Below the pieces are notes generated by a model that saw nothing but the letters and a program-made list of their open reading frames with translations, had not been told where the DNA came from and did no database searches. This document shows positions 16,618-24,848 of a stretch of 64,000 nucleotides of DNA, in pieces (within the stretch, counting starts at the first letter, position 1; each line of letters begins with the position of its first letter). The DNA is from Streptomyces sp. CB02980 (GTDB lineage: Bacteria; Actinomycetota; Actinomycetes; Streptomycetales; Streptomycetaceae), in NCBI RefSeq assembly GCF_014451325.2, contig NZ_JACSCH020000003.1, forward strand, positions 1 to 64,000, given 5' to 3'. The position numbers and the translations under genes were made by a program.

Positions 16618-18030
16618 ATGGCTGCCCGTACGAAATCGACCAAGGACCGGCCGTCCTACCGCTGCACCGAGTGCGGCTGGCAGACGGCCAAGTGGCTCGG
16701 CCGCTGCCCCGAGTGCCAGGCCTGGGGGACGGTCGAGGAGTACGGCGCGCCCGCCGTCCGGACGACCGCGGCCGGCCGGGTCTCCACCGCAGCCGTGCCC
16801 ATCGGGCAGGTCGACGGCCGGCAGGCGACCGCCCGCTCCACCGGCGTCGACGAGCTGGACCGGGTCCTCGGCGGCGGTCTGGTGCCCGGAGCCGTCGTGC
16901 TGCTCGCGGGCGAGCCGGGCGTCGGCAAGTCCACGCTCCTCCTCGACGTGGCGGCCAAGGCGGCCAGCGACGAGCACCGCACGCTCTACGTCACCGGCGA
17001 GGAGTCCGCGAGTCAGGTCCGGCTGCGCGCCGACCGGATCAACGCCCTCAGCGACCACCTGTACCTCGCCGCCGAGACCGACCTGTCGGCCGTCCTCGGA
17101 CACCTCGACGCCGTGAAGCCCTCGCTGCTGATCATGGACTCGGTGCAGACCGTCGCCTCCCCCGAGATCGACGGCGCGCCCGGCGGCATGGCCCAGGTCC
17201 GCGAGGTCGCCGGCGCGCTCATCCGGGCCTCCAAGGACCGCGGCATGTCCACGCTCCTCGTCGGCCATGTCACCAAGGACGGGGCGATCGCCGGCCCCCG
17301 GCTCCTGGAGCACCTGGTCGACGTCGTGCTGAGCTTCGAGGGCGACCGGCACGCGCGCCTGCGGCTGGTCCGGGGCGTGAAGAACCGGTACGGGGCGACC
17401 GACGAGGTCGGCTGCTTCGAACTCCACGACGAGGGCATCACGGGCCTGGCCGACCCTTCCGGGCTCTTCCTGACCCGGCGTGACGTGGCCGTGCCGGGCA
17501 CCTGTCTGACGGTCACCCTGGAGGGCCGCCGTCCGCTGGTCGCCGAGGTCCAGTCGCTGACCGTGGACAGCCAGATCCCGTCGCCGCGCCGGACCGTCTC
17601 CGGCCTGGAGACCTCCCGGGTCTCGATGATGCTGGCGGTCCTGGAGCAGCGCGGCCGGATCAGCGCGCTGGGCAAGCGGGACATCTACAGCGCGACCGTG
17701 GGAGGCGTGAGGCTCACCGAGCCCGCCGCCGACCTGGCGATCGCGCTCGCGCTCGCCTCCGCGGCGAGCGACACCCCGCTGCCGAAGAACCTGGTGGCGA
17801 TCGGCGAGGTCGGCCTCGCCGGCGAGGTCCGGCGGGTGACCGGCGTCCAGCGCCGGCTCGCCGAGGCGCACCGGCTGGGCTTCACGCACGCGCTGGTCCC
17901 CTCGGACCCGGGCAAGGTGCCGCCCGGCATGAAGGTGACGGAGGTCGCGGACATGGGCGACGCGCTGCGGGTGCTCCCGCGCAGCCGACGCGCGAAGGCC
18001 CCCGAGGGGGCGGAGAAGACGGAGAAGTAG
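16618..18030 (+). CDS. radA: DNA repair protein RadA (Sms)
   Basis: RadA is a hexameric DnaB-like ATPase that promotes branch migration during homologous recombination and repair. The 470-residue protein shows the N-terminal C4 zinc finger (Cys16, 19, 30, 33: CTECG...CPEC), Walker A GEPGVGKST (98-106), the RadA-specific K255-N-R-Y-G motif and a C-terminal Lon-protease-like domain (about 370-455). ATG 16618 has TACGGT 6 nt upstream, giving a leaderless message. It precedes disA, as in many actinobacteria, although a 539-bp gap here suggests a separate disA promoter. Confidence 0.97.
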   Translation: MAARTKSTKDRPSYRCTECGWQTAKWLGRCPECQAWGTVEEYGAPAVRTTAAGRVSTAAVPIGQVDGRQATARSTGVDELDRVLGGGLVPGAVVLLAGEPGVGKSTLLLDVAAKAASDEHRTLYVTGEESASQVRLRADRINALSDHLYLAAETDLSAVLGHLDAVKPSLLIMDSVQTVASPEIDGAPGGMAQVREVAGALIRASKDRGMSTLLVGHVTKDGAIAGPRLLEHLVDVVLSFEGDRHARLRLVRGVKNRYGATDEVGCFELHDEGITGLADPSGLFLTRRDVAVPGTCLTVTLEGRRPLVAEVQSLTVDSQIPSPRRTVSGLETSRVSMMLAVLEQRGRISALGKRDIYSATVGGVRLTEPAADLAIALALASAASDTPLPKNLVAIGEVGLAGEVRRVTGVQRRLAEAHRLGFTHALVPSDPGKVPPGMKVTEVADMGDALRVLPRSRRAKAPEGAEKTEK

Positions 18031-18569
18031 CGGGGGGCTCGCACTCGCCGCGCCGGGAGTGCGGGCCGGGCGGGCTTGAGCGGGCAGCCCGCGTCGGGCG
18101 CGGCAGCCGACTCGCGCGGGAAACGGAGCAGCCGATCCGCCTGGGAAAGGGCGGCCGGTCCACCCGCGAAAGGAGCGGCCGGTCCACCCGGGACAGTGCC
18201 GGCCCGGCCGGTTCGACCCGCCCTGCGGCGGCTCGACGGGCGGCTCCCCGCGGCGGCTCGGACGGGCGGCTCGACCCGTCCCCGGGAAGGCTCGGACGGC
18301 CGGTTCGCCCCGTCCCCGGGAGGCTTGGACGGGCGGCTCGACCCGTCGTCGGATGACCCGGCCGGAGGGACCCGGAGCGGTCGACGCCGAATGTTCACAC
18401 CGTGCGGACGGTTCGCTCCGTACGCTTCGCAAAGACGCGGAGGGTTAGGTCCGTGTCGGGGCGGGGACGCCTTTCGGACCACCGTGATCGGTCGGGGGCG
18501 GAGGGCGGCGGGGTGGTGTCGCTAGACTTTGCCCTGGTCTCGCCCATCCGTACGAGCCGGAGGAGTGCA
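18031..18569 (+). other. radA-disA intergenic region
   Basis: This stretch holds no convincing gene. It contains degenerate 33-34 bp repeats (18255-18353). A possible disA -10 box, TAGACT (18523-18528), would give a transcript with a leader of about 35 nt. Confidence 0.55.
18255..18353. repeat. Three degenerate 33-34 bp tandem repeats
   Basis: Units start at 18255, 18289 and 18322. Each contains a version of GGACGGGCGGCTCGACCCGT and they differ at a few positions. They lie in the radA-disA gap and are flanked by looser relatives. Confidence 0.75.
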
Positions 18570-19694
18570 GTGGCAGCCAAGGACGGGGCAGCAGCTCCTG
18601 GAAAGTCCGGCGCGGGCTCCGGCAACGAAGCGCTGATGCGCGCCGCCCTGAGCGCCGTCGCGCCGGGCACCGCGCTGCGTGACGGCCTGGAGCGGATCCT
18701 CCGCGGCAACACGGGCGGTCTCATCGTGCTCGGCCTCGACAAGACGGTCGATTCGATGTGCACCGGCGGTTTCGTGCTGGATGTCGAGTTCGCCGCCACG
18801 CGCCTGCGTGAGCTGTGCAAGCTCGACGGCGCGCTCGTCCTCGACAAGGACATCACCAAGATCCACCGCGCGGGCGTGCAGCTCGTTCCGGACGCCTCCA
18901 TCCCCACCGAGGAGACCGGCACCCGGCACCGCACGGCGGACCGGGTCTCGAAGCAGTGCAACTTCCCGGTCGTCTCCGTCTCCCAGTCGATGCGGCTGAT
19001 CGCGCTGTACGTGGACGGTGAGCGCCGGGTCCTGGAGGAGTCGGGCACCATCCTGTCCCGCGCCAACCAGGCGCTCGCGACCCTGGAGCGGTACAAGCTC
19101 CGGCTCGACGAGGTGGCCGGCACGCTCTCCGCGCTGGAGATCGAGGACCTGGTCACGGTCCGGGACGTCACCGCCGTCGCACAGCGGCTCGAGATGGTCC
19201 GCCGGATCGCCACCGAGATCGCCGAGTACGTGGTCGAGCTCGGCACGGACGGGCGGCTCCTCTCGCTCCAGCTGGACGAGTTGATCGCGGGCGTGGAGCC
19301 GGAGCGCGAGCTGGTCATCCGGGACTACGTGCCGGAGCCGACGGCCAAGCGCTCGCGGACGGTCGCGGAGGCGCTCACCGAGCTGGACGCGCTGACCCAC
19401 ACCGAGCTGCTCGAACTGCCGGTCGTGGCGCGGGCACTGGGCTACAGCGGCTCGCCCGAGACCCTCGACTCGGCCGTCTCGCCGCGTGGATACCGGCTCC
19501 TCGCCAAGGTGCCGCGGCTGCCGGGCGCGATCATCGAGCGGCTCGTGGAGCACTTCGGCGGGCTGCAGAAGCTGCTCGCCGCCAGTGTGGACGACCTCCA
19601 GACCGTGGACGGCGTCGGCGAGGCCCGCGCCCGCAGCGTGCGCGAGGGCCTGTCCCGGCTGGCGGAGTCCTCGATCCTCGAGCGGTACGTCTAG
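18570..19694 (+). CDS. disA: Diadenylate cyclase DisA with DNA-scanning domain
   Basis: DisA makes cyclic di-AMP from two ATP and scans DNA for branched structures. The 374-residue protein has the DAC catalytic motifs D86-G-A and R119-H-R in GTRHRTADR, a central helical spine and a C-terminal helix-hairpin-helix domain ([19 protein letters not shown], about 345-365). GTG 18570 with GGAGGAG upstream was chosen; the protein then starts [14 protein letters not shown], a flexible N-terminus typical of Streptomyces DisA. c-di-AMP controls potassium transport and cell-wall enzymes in this genus. The last 30 bp of the gene are duplicated downstream and form its terminator. Confidence 0.96.
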   Translation: MAAKDGAAAPGKSGAGSGNEALMRAALSAVAPGTALRDGLERILRGNTGGLIVLGLDKTVDSMCTGGFVLDVEFAATRLRELCKLDGALVLDKDITKIHRAGVQLVPDASIPTEETGTRHRTADRVSKQCNFPVVSVSQSMRLIALYVDGERRVLEESGTILSRANQALATLERYKLRLDEVAGTLSALEIEDLVTVRDVTAVAQRLEMVRRIATEIAEYVVELGTDGRLLSLQLDELIAGVEPERELVIRDYVPEPTAKRSRTVAEALTELDALTHTELLELPVVARALGYSGSPETLDSAVSPRGYRLLAKVPRLPGAIIERLVEHFGGLQKLLAASVDDLQTVDGVGEARARSVREGLSRLAESSILERYV

Positions 19695-19749
19695 GACGTG
19701 CTCCTCGATCCTTGAGCGGTACGTCCAGGACGTACCACTCAAGGATCGA
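19668..19749. terminator. disA terminator built from a duplicated gene end
   Basis: Bases 19668-19699 (the final disA codons and stop) recur at 19702-19733 with two mismatches. The second copy continues into an inverted repeat: 19705-19725 pairs with 19729-19749 over 21 bp with one mismatch around a CAG loop. It lies between convergent disA and the gene ending at 19769. Confidence 0.8.
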
Positions 19750-19768
19750 AGGCCTTCCTCCCGGCCGA

Positions 19769-20629
19769 TCAGTCCTTGGCGAGCGTGAACGAGGCCGGGA
19801 GCACCTTCGTGCCCGGCATCGTCGCCTCCACGAGGTAGGTGCCGGGATGGGCCTGGCCCGCCGGGGCGGTGGCGCACTGCGGGGCGCTGCGCCCGCGGTC
19901 CCACTCCACGGTGTGGGTGACGGTGGCGCCCGCGGGGACGCGCAGCAGGATCGGGTTCCCGGGGCTCGGGCAGTCCGCGGAGGACCAGACCTCGTCGTCC
20001 TGCTTGTCACTGATCGTCAGAACCGCGGCGCGGGGCCCGAAGTCGGCCTTGCAGGCGGCCTTCGAGGTGTTCTTGGCGACGAGGTGGAAGCGGGGCCTCT
20101 CCCCCGTCTCGTAGCTGACCTTGGCGCTGCGGAGCGTCAACTGCAGCGCTCCGGCAGGGCAGTTCGGGAGCGGGGAACCGGCCGGGACCTGCTGCCCCGC
20201 TCCGGTGCCCGCGCCTCCGTCGCCGCCCGCGCCGTCGGTGTCGCCGTTCTTGCCGCCGCCGTCGGTTCCGGCGGCCGTACCCGCGTCCGTACCTGCATCG
20301 GTGCCCGATCCCGGATCCGTACCGGAGCCGCCCGGGCCGCCGTCGCCGCCGGTGGTGTCACCACTGTCGCCGGAGTCGCCCGACTCGTCGCGTCCGCCGG
20401 GCTGTTGGCTGATCGCCTCCCCGGTGCCCGAGGGGCCCGGGGTGATGGAGGGAGGGGTGGGAGAGGCGCCGTTGGACCCGTCGTTCGTCTTCTTCCCACC
20501 CCCGTCACCGGAGGTGACGGCCCAGACGGCGAGGAGCGCGAGAAGCGCCACCAGGCACGCCGCCACCGCCCTCCGTCGCCAGTAGATGGTGGAGGGAAGC
20601 GGCCCGACCGGATTGCGCAAAGATCCCAC
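19769..20629 (-). CDS. Membrane-anchored protein with low-complexity linker and Ig-like C-terminus
   Basis: The 286-residue protein has a short cytoplasmic N-terminus and one transmembrane helix (about 22-40, AVAACLVALLALLAVWAV). A long Gly/Asp/Thr/Ser linker (about 45-155) with GTDAGTDAGTAAGTD repeats follows. The globular C-terminal domain (about 160-286) has four cysteines, and LRSAKVSYETGERPRFHL and ATVTHTVEWDRG look like beta-sandwich strands. No enzyme motif is seen. GTG 20629 is preferred over GTG 20671 because TAAGGT (20642-20637) is 7 nt upstream. It is probably an exposed envelope protein. The function is unknown. Confidence 0.78.
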   Translation of the reverse strand: MGSLRNPVGPLPSTIYWRRRAVAACLVALLALLAVWAVTSGDGGGKKTNDGSNGASPTPPSITPGPSGTGEAISQQPGGRDESGDSGDSGDTTGGDGGPGGSGTDPGSGTDAGTDAGTAAGTDGGGKNGDTDGAGGDGGAGTGAGQQVPAGSPLPNCPAGALQLTLRSAKVSYETGERPRFHLVAKNTSKAACKADFGPRAAVLTISDKQDDEVWSSADCPSPGNPILLRVPAGATVTHTVEWDRGRSAPQCATAPAGQAHPGTYLVEATMPGTKVLPASFTLAKD

Positions 20630-20876
20630 GACCCGAACCTTACGAGAGATCCGGGCCAACTCCCGCCCCACCCGCCGCCCGAGACATCAAGTTTTGCCGA
20701 TGATCACATCCGTCGGTTCCGGGAACTTTTCCGGAACGGTGCTCCGGAGCTCGCGCGCCCCCGCCCGAAACCGGCGGGAACCGGAGCGAATCGCGAGAAC
20801 CCCCACTTTCGTCGGGGGTCGTTCTGGCCGTTGGCCCGGGGCGACGGACTCCGGATTCCGGTTAGCGTCTTTCACC

Positions 20877-21548
20877 ATGAACACCCTCCTCGACCTCTCC
20901 GACCGGCTCTATCTCGATGTCGCCGACTTCGCCCACGCGACCCCCCACTGGTTCCAGTGGCTCGCCGAGGTCTGGACCGAGGCCGGACTGCTGTTGTTCG
21001 GCGCGCTGTTCCTGGCCGGCTGGTGGCGCTCCCGCGAAGGTTCGAGCCGGGCGATGGCGCTCGCGCTGCTCGCCCCGCTCGCCACGGCCTTCGGGTACGT
21101 GGTGAGCGAGTCGCTGAAGTCGCTGGTCGACGAGGACCGTCCGTGCCGTGCCGTCCTCGGGGCGCCCGACTCGCTCATCACCTGCCCGCCGTACGGCGAC
21201 TGGTCCTTCCCCAGCAACCACTCGGCCATCGCCGGCGCGGCCGCGATCGCGCTCGCCCTCTCCTGGCGCGGGATCGTCTGGCTGACCGTGCCGATGGCGC
21301 TGCTCATGGCGTTCTCCCGGGTCTTCGTCGGCGTGCACTACCCGCACGACGTGACCGTCGGTCTGCTCCTCGGCGGTCTGTTCGCCTTCCTCGTCATGCG
21401 GGCGGCGGTGCGGCCGGTGGGCGCCCTGGTGGAGACGGCCCGGTCGAGCCGGAGCTCGGCCGTGGTGTGGTGCGCGGGGCGCGGACCCCGGGCTCACGCC
21501 CCCGCGCGCGCCGAGGACCCCCCGCGCGCCCGCCACGGCGCGTACTGA
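20877..21548 (+). CDS. PAP2-family membrane phosphatase
   Basis: The 223-residue protein has about five transmembrane helices and all three PAP2 motifs: KSLVDEDRP, SFPSNHSA and SRVFVGVHYPHD. Such enzymes dephosphorylate undecaprenyl pyrophosphate or phosphatidic acid at the membrane, so a role in recycling the cell-wall lipid carrier is plausible but not proven. The C-terminal 45 residues are Ala/Arg/Pro-rich. ATG 20877 lies 8 nt after TAGCGT (20863-20868), so the message is nearly leaderless. mutY follows 33 bp later with its own ribosome site. Confidence 0.92.
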   Translation: MNTLLDLSDRLYLDVADFAHATPHWFQWLAEVWTEAGLLLFGALFLAGWWRSREGSSRAMALALLAPLATAFGYVVSESLKSLVDEDRPCRAVLGAPDSLITCPPYGDWSFPSNHSAIAGAAAIALALSWRGIVWLTVPMALLMAFSRVFVGVHYPHDVTVGLLLGGLFAFLVMRAAVRPVGALVETARSSRSSAVVWCAGRGPRAHAPARAEDPPRARHGAY

Positions 21549-21581
21549 TCGCGTCGGGGACGTGCCAGGATCGGAGGTGCC

Positions 21582-22580
21582 ATGACTTCCATCGACGCTC
21601 CTCTCACGCCTGCCGCCTCCGCCGCCGCCGAAGCTCCGGGGGCCCTGGATGACGCCGAGGCCCTCGCGGCCTCCGCGGCCTTCGAGGCCCCCGCCCTCCC
21701 CACGCCCCCCGCCGAGCTGCACGGGCCCGTCCTCGCCTGGTTCGACCGGCACGCCCGCGACCTGCCCTGGCGCCACCCCGAGGCCGGGGCCTGGGGTGTC
21801 ATGGTCAGCGAGTTCATGCTCCAGCAGACGCCCGTCGTCCGGGTGCTACCGGTGTACGAGCAGTGGCTCGCGCGCTGGCCGCGCCCCGCCGATCTGGCCG
21901 CCGACGCCCCCGGTGAGGCGGTCCGCGCCTGGGGCCGGCTCGGTTATCCGCGCCGGGCCCTGCGGCTGCACGCGGCGGCCGTGGCCATAAAGGAACGGCA
22001 CGGCGGCGACGTACCGAGCGATCACGGGCAGCTGCTCGCGCTGCCCGGCATCGGCGAGTACACGGCGGCCGCGGTGGCCTCCTTCGCGTACGGGCAGCGG
22101 CACGCCGTCCTGGACACCAATGTGCGCCGGGTCTTCGCGCGGGCGGCGACAGGTGTCCAGTACCCGCCGAACGCGACGACGGCCGCGGAGCGGCGGCTCG
22201 CCCGCGCGCTGCTGCCGGCGGACGAGGCGACGGCCTCCCGCTGGGCCGCCGCCTCGATGGAACTGGGCGCGCTCGTCTGCACGGCGAGGAACGAGGACTG
22301 CGGGCGCTGCCCGATCTCCGGGCAGTGCGCCTGGCGGCTCTCGGGGAAGCCCGCGCACGACGGCCCGCCGCGCCGCGGCCAGACGTACGCCGGGACCGAC
22401 CGGCAGGTCCGGGGCCGGCTCCTGGCGGTGCTGCGGGAGTCGACCGAACCGGTGGCACAGGCGGTCCTGGACAAGGTCTGGGACGAGCCGGTGCAGCGGG
22501 CCAGGGCCCTGGACGGCCTGGTCGCCGACGGCCTGGTCGAACCGCTGGACGACGGGCGCTACCGGCTGCCCGTGGCCTGA
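21582..22580 (+). CDS. mutY: A/G-specific adenine DNA glycosylase
   Basis: MutY removes adenine mispaired with 8-oxoguanine. The 332-residue protein has the helix-hairpin-helix LLALPGIGEYTAAAVASFA, the catalytic Asp in AVLDTNVRRVF and the C-X6-C-X2-C-X5-C iron-sulfur loop in CTARNEDCGRCPISGQC. The first 45 residues are an Ala/Pro-rich extension. The C-terminus ends in a short helical region and lacks an obvious full NUDIX-like recognition domain. The start ATG has GGAGG with about 4-7 nt spacing. It is likely cotranscribed with the PAP2 gene. Confidence 0.94.
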   Translation: MTSIDAPLTPAASAAAEAPGALDDAEALAASAAFEAPALPTPPAELHGPVLAWFDRHARDLPWRHPEAGAWGVMVSEFMLQQTPVVRVLPVYEQWLARWPRPADLAADAPGEAVRAWGRLGYPRRALRLHAAAVAIKERHGGDVPSDHGQLLALPGIGEYTAAAVASFAYGQRHAVLDTNVRRVFARAATGVQYPPNATTAAERRLARALLPADEATASRWAAASMELGALVCTARNEDCGRCPISGQCAWRLSGKPAHDGPPRRGQTYAGTDRQVRGRLLAVLRESTEPVAQAVLDKVWDEPVQRARALDGLVADGLVEPLDDGRYRLPVA

Positions 22581-22680
22581 GCCGGACGCCCGCCCGCCCC
22601 TCATCCCGCTGTTACACAACCGATGGGTAGCCGTGCGTCCACCGACGGCTGCCCCGCACAGCCCCGTGACAACCGCTCCG

Positions 22681-22686
22681 TAGCGT
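22681..22686 (+). promoter_or_regulatory. Candidate sigE -10 box
   Basis: TAGCGT stands 51 nt upstream of the sigE start. No good -35 is visible at 17-18 bp, which would fit activator-dependent transcription by the response regulator encoded in the same operon. Confidence 0.4.
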
Positions 22687-22737
22687 CATCGACGACACGA
22701 GGAACGAAGCAGGTCACGGGGTTCGGAGGCGGTTCGG

Positions 22738-23310
22738 ATGAGGCATGGCGAGGTGCTCGATTTCGAGGAGTACGTACGCACGCGGCAGGACGCGCTGCTG
22801 CGCAGCGCACGTCGTCTCGTGGCCGACCCCGTCGACGCCCAGGACCTCCTGCAGACGGCCCTCGCCCGTACGTACGGCCGCTGGGACGGCATCGCCGACA
22901 AGTCCCTGGCCGACGCCTACCTCCGCCGGGTCATGATCAACACCCGGACCGAGTGGTGGCGCTCCCGCAAGCTCGAAGAGGTGCCCACCGAGCAGCTGCC
23001 CGACGCCTGCGTCGACGACCCGACCGAGCAGCACGCCGACCGGGCCCTCCTCATGGACATCCTGAAGGTCCTCGCGCCGAAGCAGCGCAGCGTCGTCGTC
23101 CTGCGGCACTGGGAACAGATGAGCACCGAGGAGACGGCGGCGGCGCTCGGCATGTCGACCGGTACGGTGAAGTCGACGCTCCACCGGGCGCTCGCCCGGC
23201 TCCGCCAGGAGCTGGAGAGCCGTGATCTCGACGCCCGCGCCCTGGGGCGGACCGGAGAGCGGACGACCGTACGAGGCGACGAGCGGGGGCGGGAGCGGTG
23301 CGCGGCCTAG
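22738..23310 (+). CDS. sigE: ECF sigma factor SigE (cell-envelope stress)
   Basis: The 190-residue ECF sigma factor has region 2 (FEEYVRTRQDALLRSARRL...DLLQTAL, about 9-75) and region 4 (PKQRSVVVLRHWEQMSTEETAAALGMSTGTVKSTLHRAL, about 112-155, named here by its ends PKQR and HRAL). With cseA, cseB and cseC directly downstream, this is the Streptomyces SigE envelope-stress operon. SigE directs genes for peptidoglycan and teichoic acid maintenance after wall damage. The family has no anti-sigma factor; control is at transcription by CseB/CseC. The start has GGAGG 8 nt upstream. It overlaps cseA by 13 bp. Confidence 0.96.
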   Translation: MRHGEVLDFEEYVRTRQDALLRSARRLVADPVDAQDLLQTALARTYGRWDGIADKSLADAYLRRVMINTRTEWWRSRKLEEVPTEQLPDACVDDPTEQHADRALLMDILKVLAPKQRSVVVLRHWEQMSTEETAAALGMSTGTVKSTLHRALARLRQELESRDLDARALGRTGERTTVRGDERGRERCAA

Positions 23311-24056
23311 ACGGCGAAGCCGACAGAAGACACGACGGCGAAGGCGGCATCGACAGCGGTGGCGGCCCCGGCGGCGACGACCGGTACGGAACCGGGCGGC
23401 GCCGCCGGCGCCGTACCGCCAAGGCGGCGAGCATCACGGCGACGGCCGGGCTCGTCGCCGTCGGGCTGTCCATGGCCGCCTGCTCCACCGGCGGCACCGG
23501 CTCCCGGGACGAGGGCGCGGCCGCCACCAGGGACGTGGCCGCGGCGGCGCCCACCCCCTCGCCCTCGGCCGACGGCGACCTCCGGTCCGCCGAGCGGGTC
23601 GATCCGATCGAGCTGCTGAAGGCCGATCCGAAGATCGAGGAGCGGTTCAAGACCGATCTGAAGCCCTGCGTCGCGGACGCGTACCCGGTGGACGCCTCGT
23701 ACGGGAACCTCACGAACGCGCCCGCGCCCGACGTCGTCGTCAACGTGATGACCTGTGGTGATGCCGTCGGCATCGGCACGTACGTCTACCGCCGGCAGAG
23801 CGACAAGTACGAGAACGTGTTCATGGCGGAGGACGCCGCCGTCTACGCCACGATCGACCGGGGCGAGCTCGTCGTCACCAAGCAGGTGTACGCGAAGGGC
23901 GACCCGGTCGCGTACCCCTCGGGCGAGGACGTGATCACGTACCGCTGGTCGGGGAACAGGTTCACCCAGCACGACTGGGTGCACAACGACTACAGCCGGG
24001 CCGTCGGCGACGGCGAGGTCGTCGAGCCCGCGCCGAGCGAGCCCCCCGCCAACTGA
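23298..24056 (+). CDS. cseA: Lipoprotein CseA, negative modulator of the SigE system
   Basis: The 252-residue precursor has an Arg-rich cytoplasmic start, a hydrophobic stretch (about 46-60, ITATAGLVAVGLSM) and the lipobox-like MAAC with the acylated Cys followed by STGGTGS. The mature domain carries a pair of cysteines (KPCVADAY and VMTCGDAV) and a Pro/Glu tail. In S. coelicolor CseA dampens sigE expression from outside the membrane (known for the family). The GTG start lies inside the sigE end, so translation is coupled. The N-terminus before the signal is long and could include an upstream-start artefact. Confidence 0.9.
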   Translation: MRGLDGEADRRHDGEGGIDSGGGPGGDDRYGTGRRRRRRTAKAASITATAGLVAVGLSMAACSTGGTGSRDEGAAATRDVAAAAPTPSPSADGDLRSAERVDPIELLKADPKIEERFKTDLKPCVADAYPVDASYGNLTNAPAPDVVVNVMTCGDAVGIGTYVYRRQSDKYENVFMAEDAAVYATIDRGELVVTKQVYAKGDPVAYPSGEDVITYRWSGNRFTQHDWVHNDYSRAVGDGEVVEPAPSEPPAN

Positions 24057-24099
24057 GCCGTACACCCCCACCCGCAGAGAGATCCGAAGGGCACGCACG

Positions 24100-24804
24100 A
24101 TGGCCGAAACCCATGTCCTGTTCGTCGAGGACGACGACGTCATCCGGGAGGCCACCCAGCTCGCCCTCGAGCGGGACGGCTTCCGGGTCACCGCCATGCC
24201 CGACGGACTCTCCGGCCTGGACGCCTTCCGGGCGCAGCGGCCGGACATCGCCCTGCTCGACGTGATGCTGCCGGGCATGGACGGGGTCAGCCTCTGCCGC
24301 CGGATCCGCGACGAGTCGACGGTGCCGGTGATCATGCTGTCGGCGCGCGCCGACTCGATCGACGTCGTCCTCGGTCTGGAGGCCGGGGCCGACGACTACG
24401 TCACCAAGCCCTTCGACGGCTCCGTGCTCATGGCCCGGATCCGCGCCGTCCTCCGCCGCTTCGGGCACGCGGGCGGTCCCGGCGCCGGCGAACGCGGGGA
24501 GGAGGGGCCGGACGGCGGCGGACTCCTCGCCTTCGGCGATCTGGAGGTCGACACCGACGGCATGGAGGTCCGCAAGGGCGGGACCCCGGTCGGGCTCACG
24601 CCGACCGAGATGCGGCTGCTCCTGGAGTTCTCGTCGGCGCCGGGCACCGTGCTGTCCCGGGACAAGCTCCTGGAGCGGGTCTGGGACTACGGCTGGGGCG
24701 GCGACACCCGGGTCGTGGACGTCCACGTCCAGCGGCTGCGCGCCAAGATCGGCCAGGACAGGATCGAGACGGTCCGCGGCTTCGGCTACAAGCTCAAGAG
24801 CTAG
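24100..24804 (+). CDS. cseB: Response regulator CseB
   Basis: The 234-residue OmpR/PhoB-type regulator has a receiver domain with the acidic pair ED-D (residues 10-12), phospho-acceptor Asp54 in ALLDVMLPG and Lys in VTKPFDG. The winged-helix DNA-binding domain (about 140-234) ends RGFGYKLKS. An Ala/Gly/Glu-rich linker (about 122-140) joins the two. It activates the sigE promoter when phosphorylated by CseC. It lies 43 bp after cseA. Confidence 0.95.
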   Translation: MAETHVLFVEDDDVIREATQLALERDGFRVTAMPDGLSGLDAFRAQRPDIALLDVMLPGMDGVSLCRRIRDESTVPVIMLSARADSIDVVLGLEAGADDYVTKPFDGSVLMARIRAVLRRFGHAGGPGAGERGEEGPDGGGLLAFGDLEVDTDGMEVRKGGTPVGLTPTEMRLLLEFSSAPGTVLSRDKLLERVWDYGWGGDTRVVDVHVQRLRAKIGQDRIETVRGFGYKLKS

Positions 24805-24848
24805 GGCGGCATGATCCACACGACACCCCCCGAGACGGGCACGTACCG

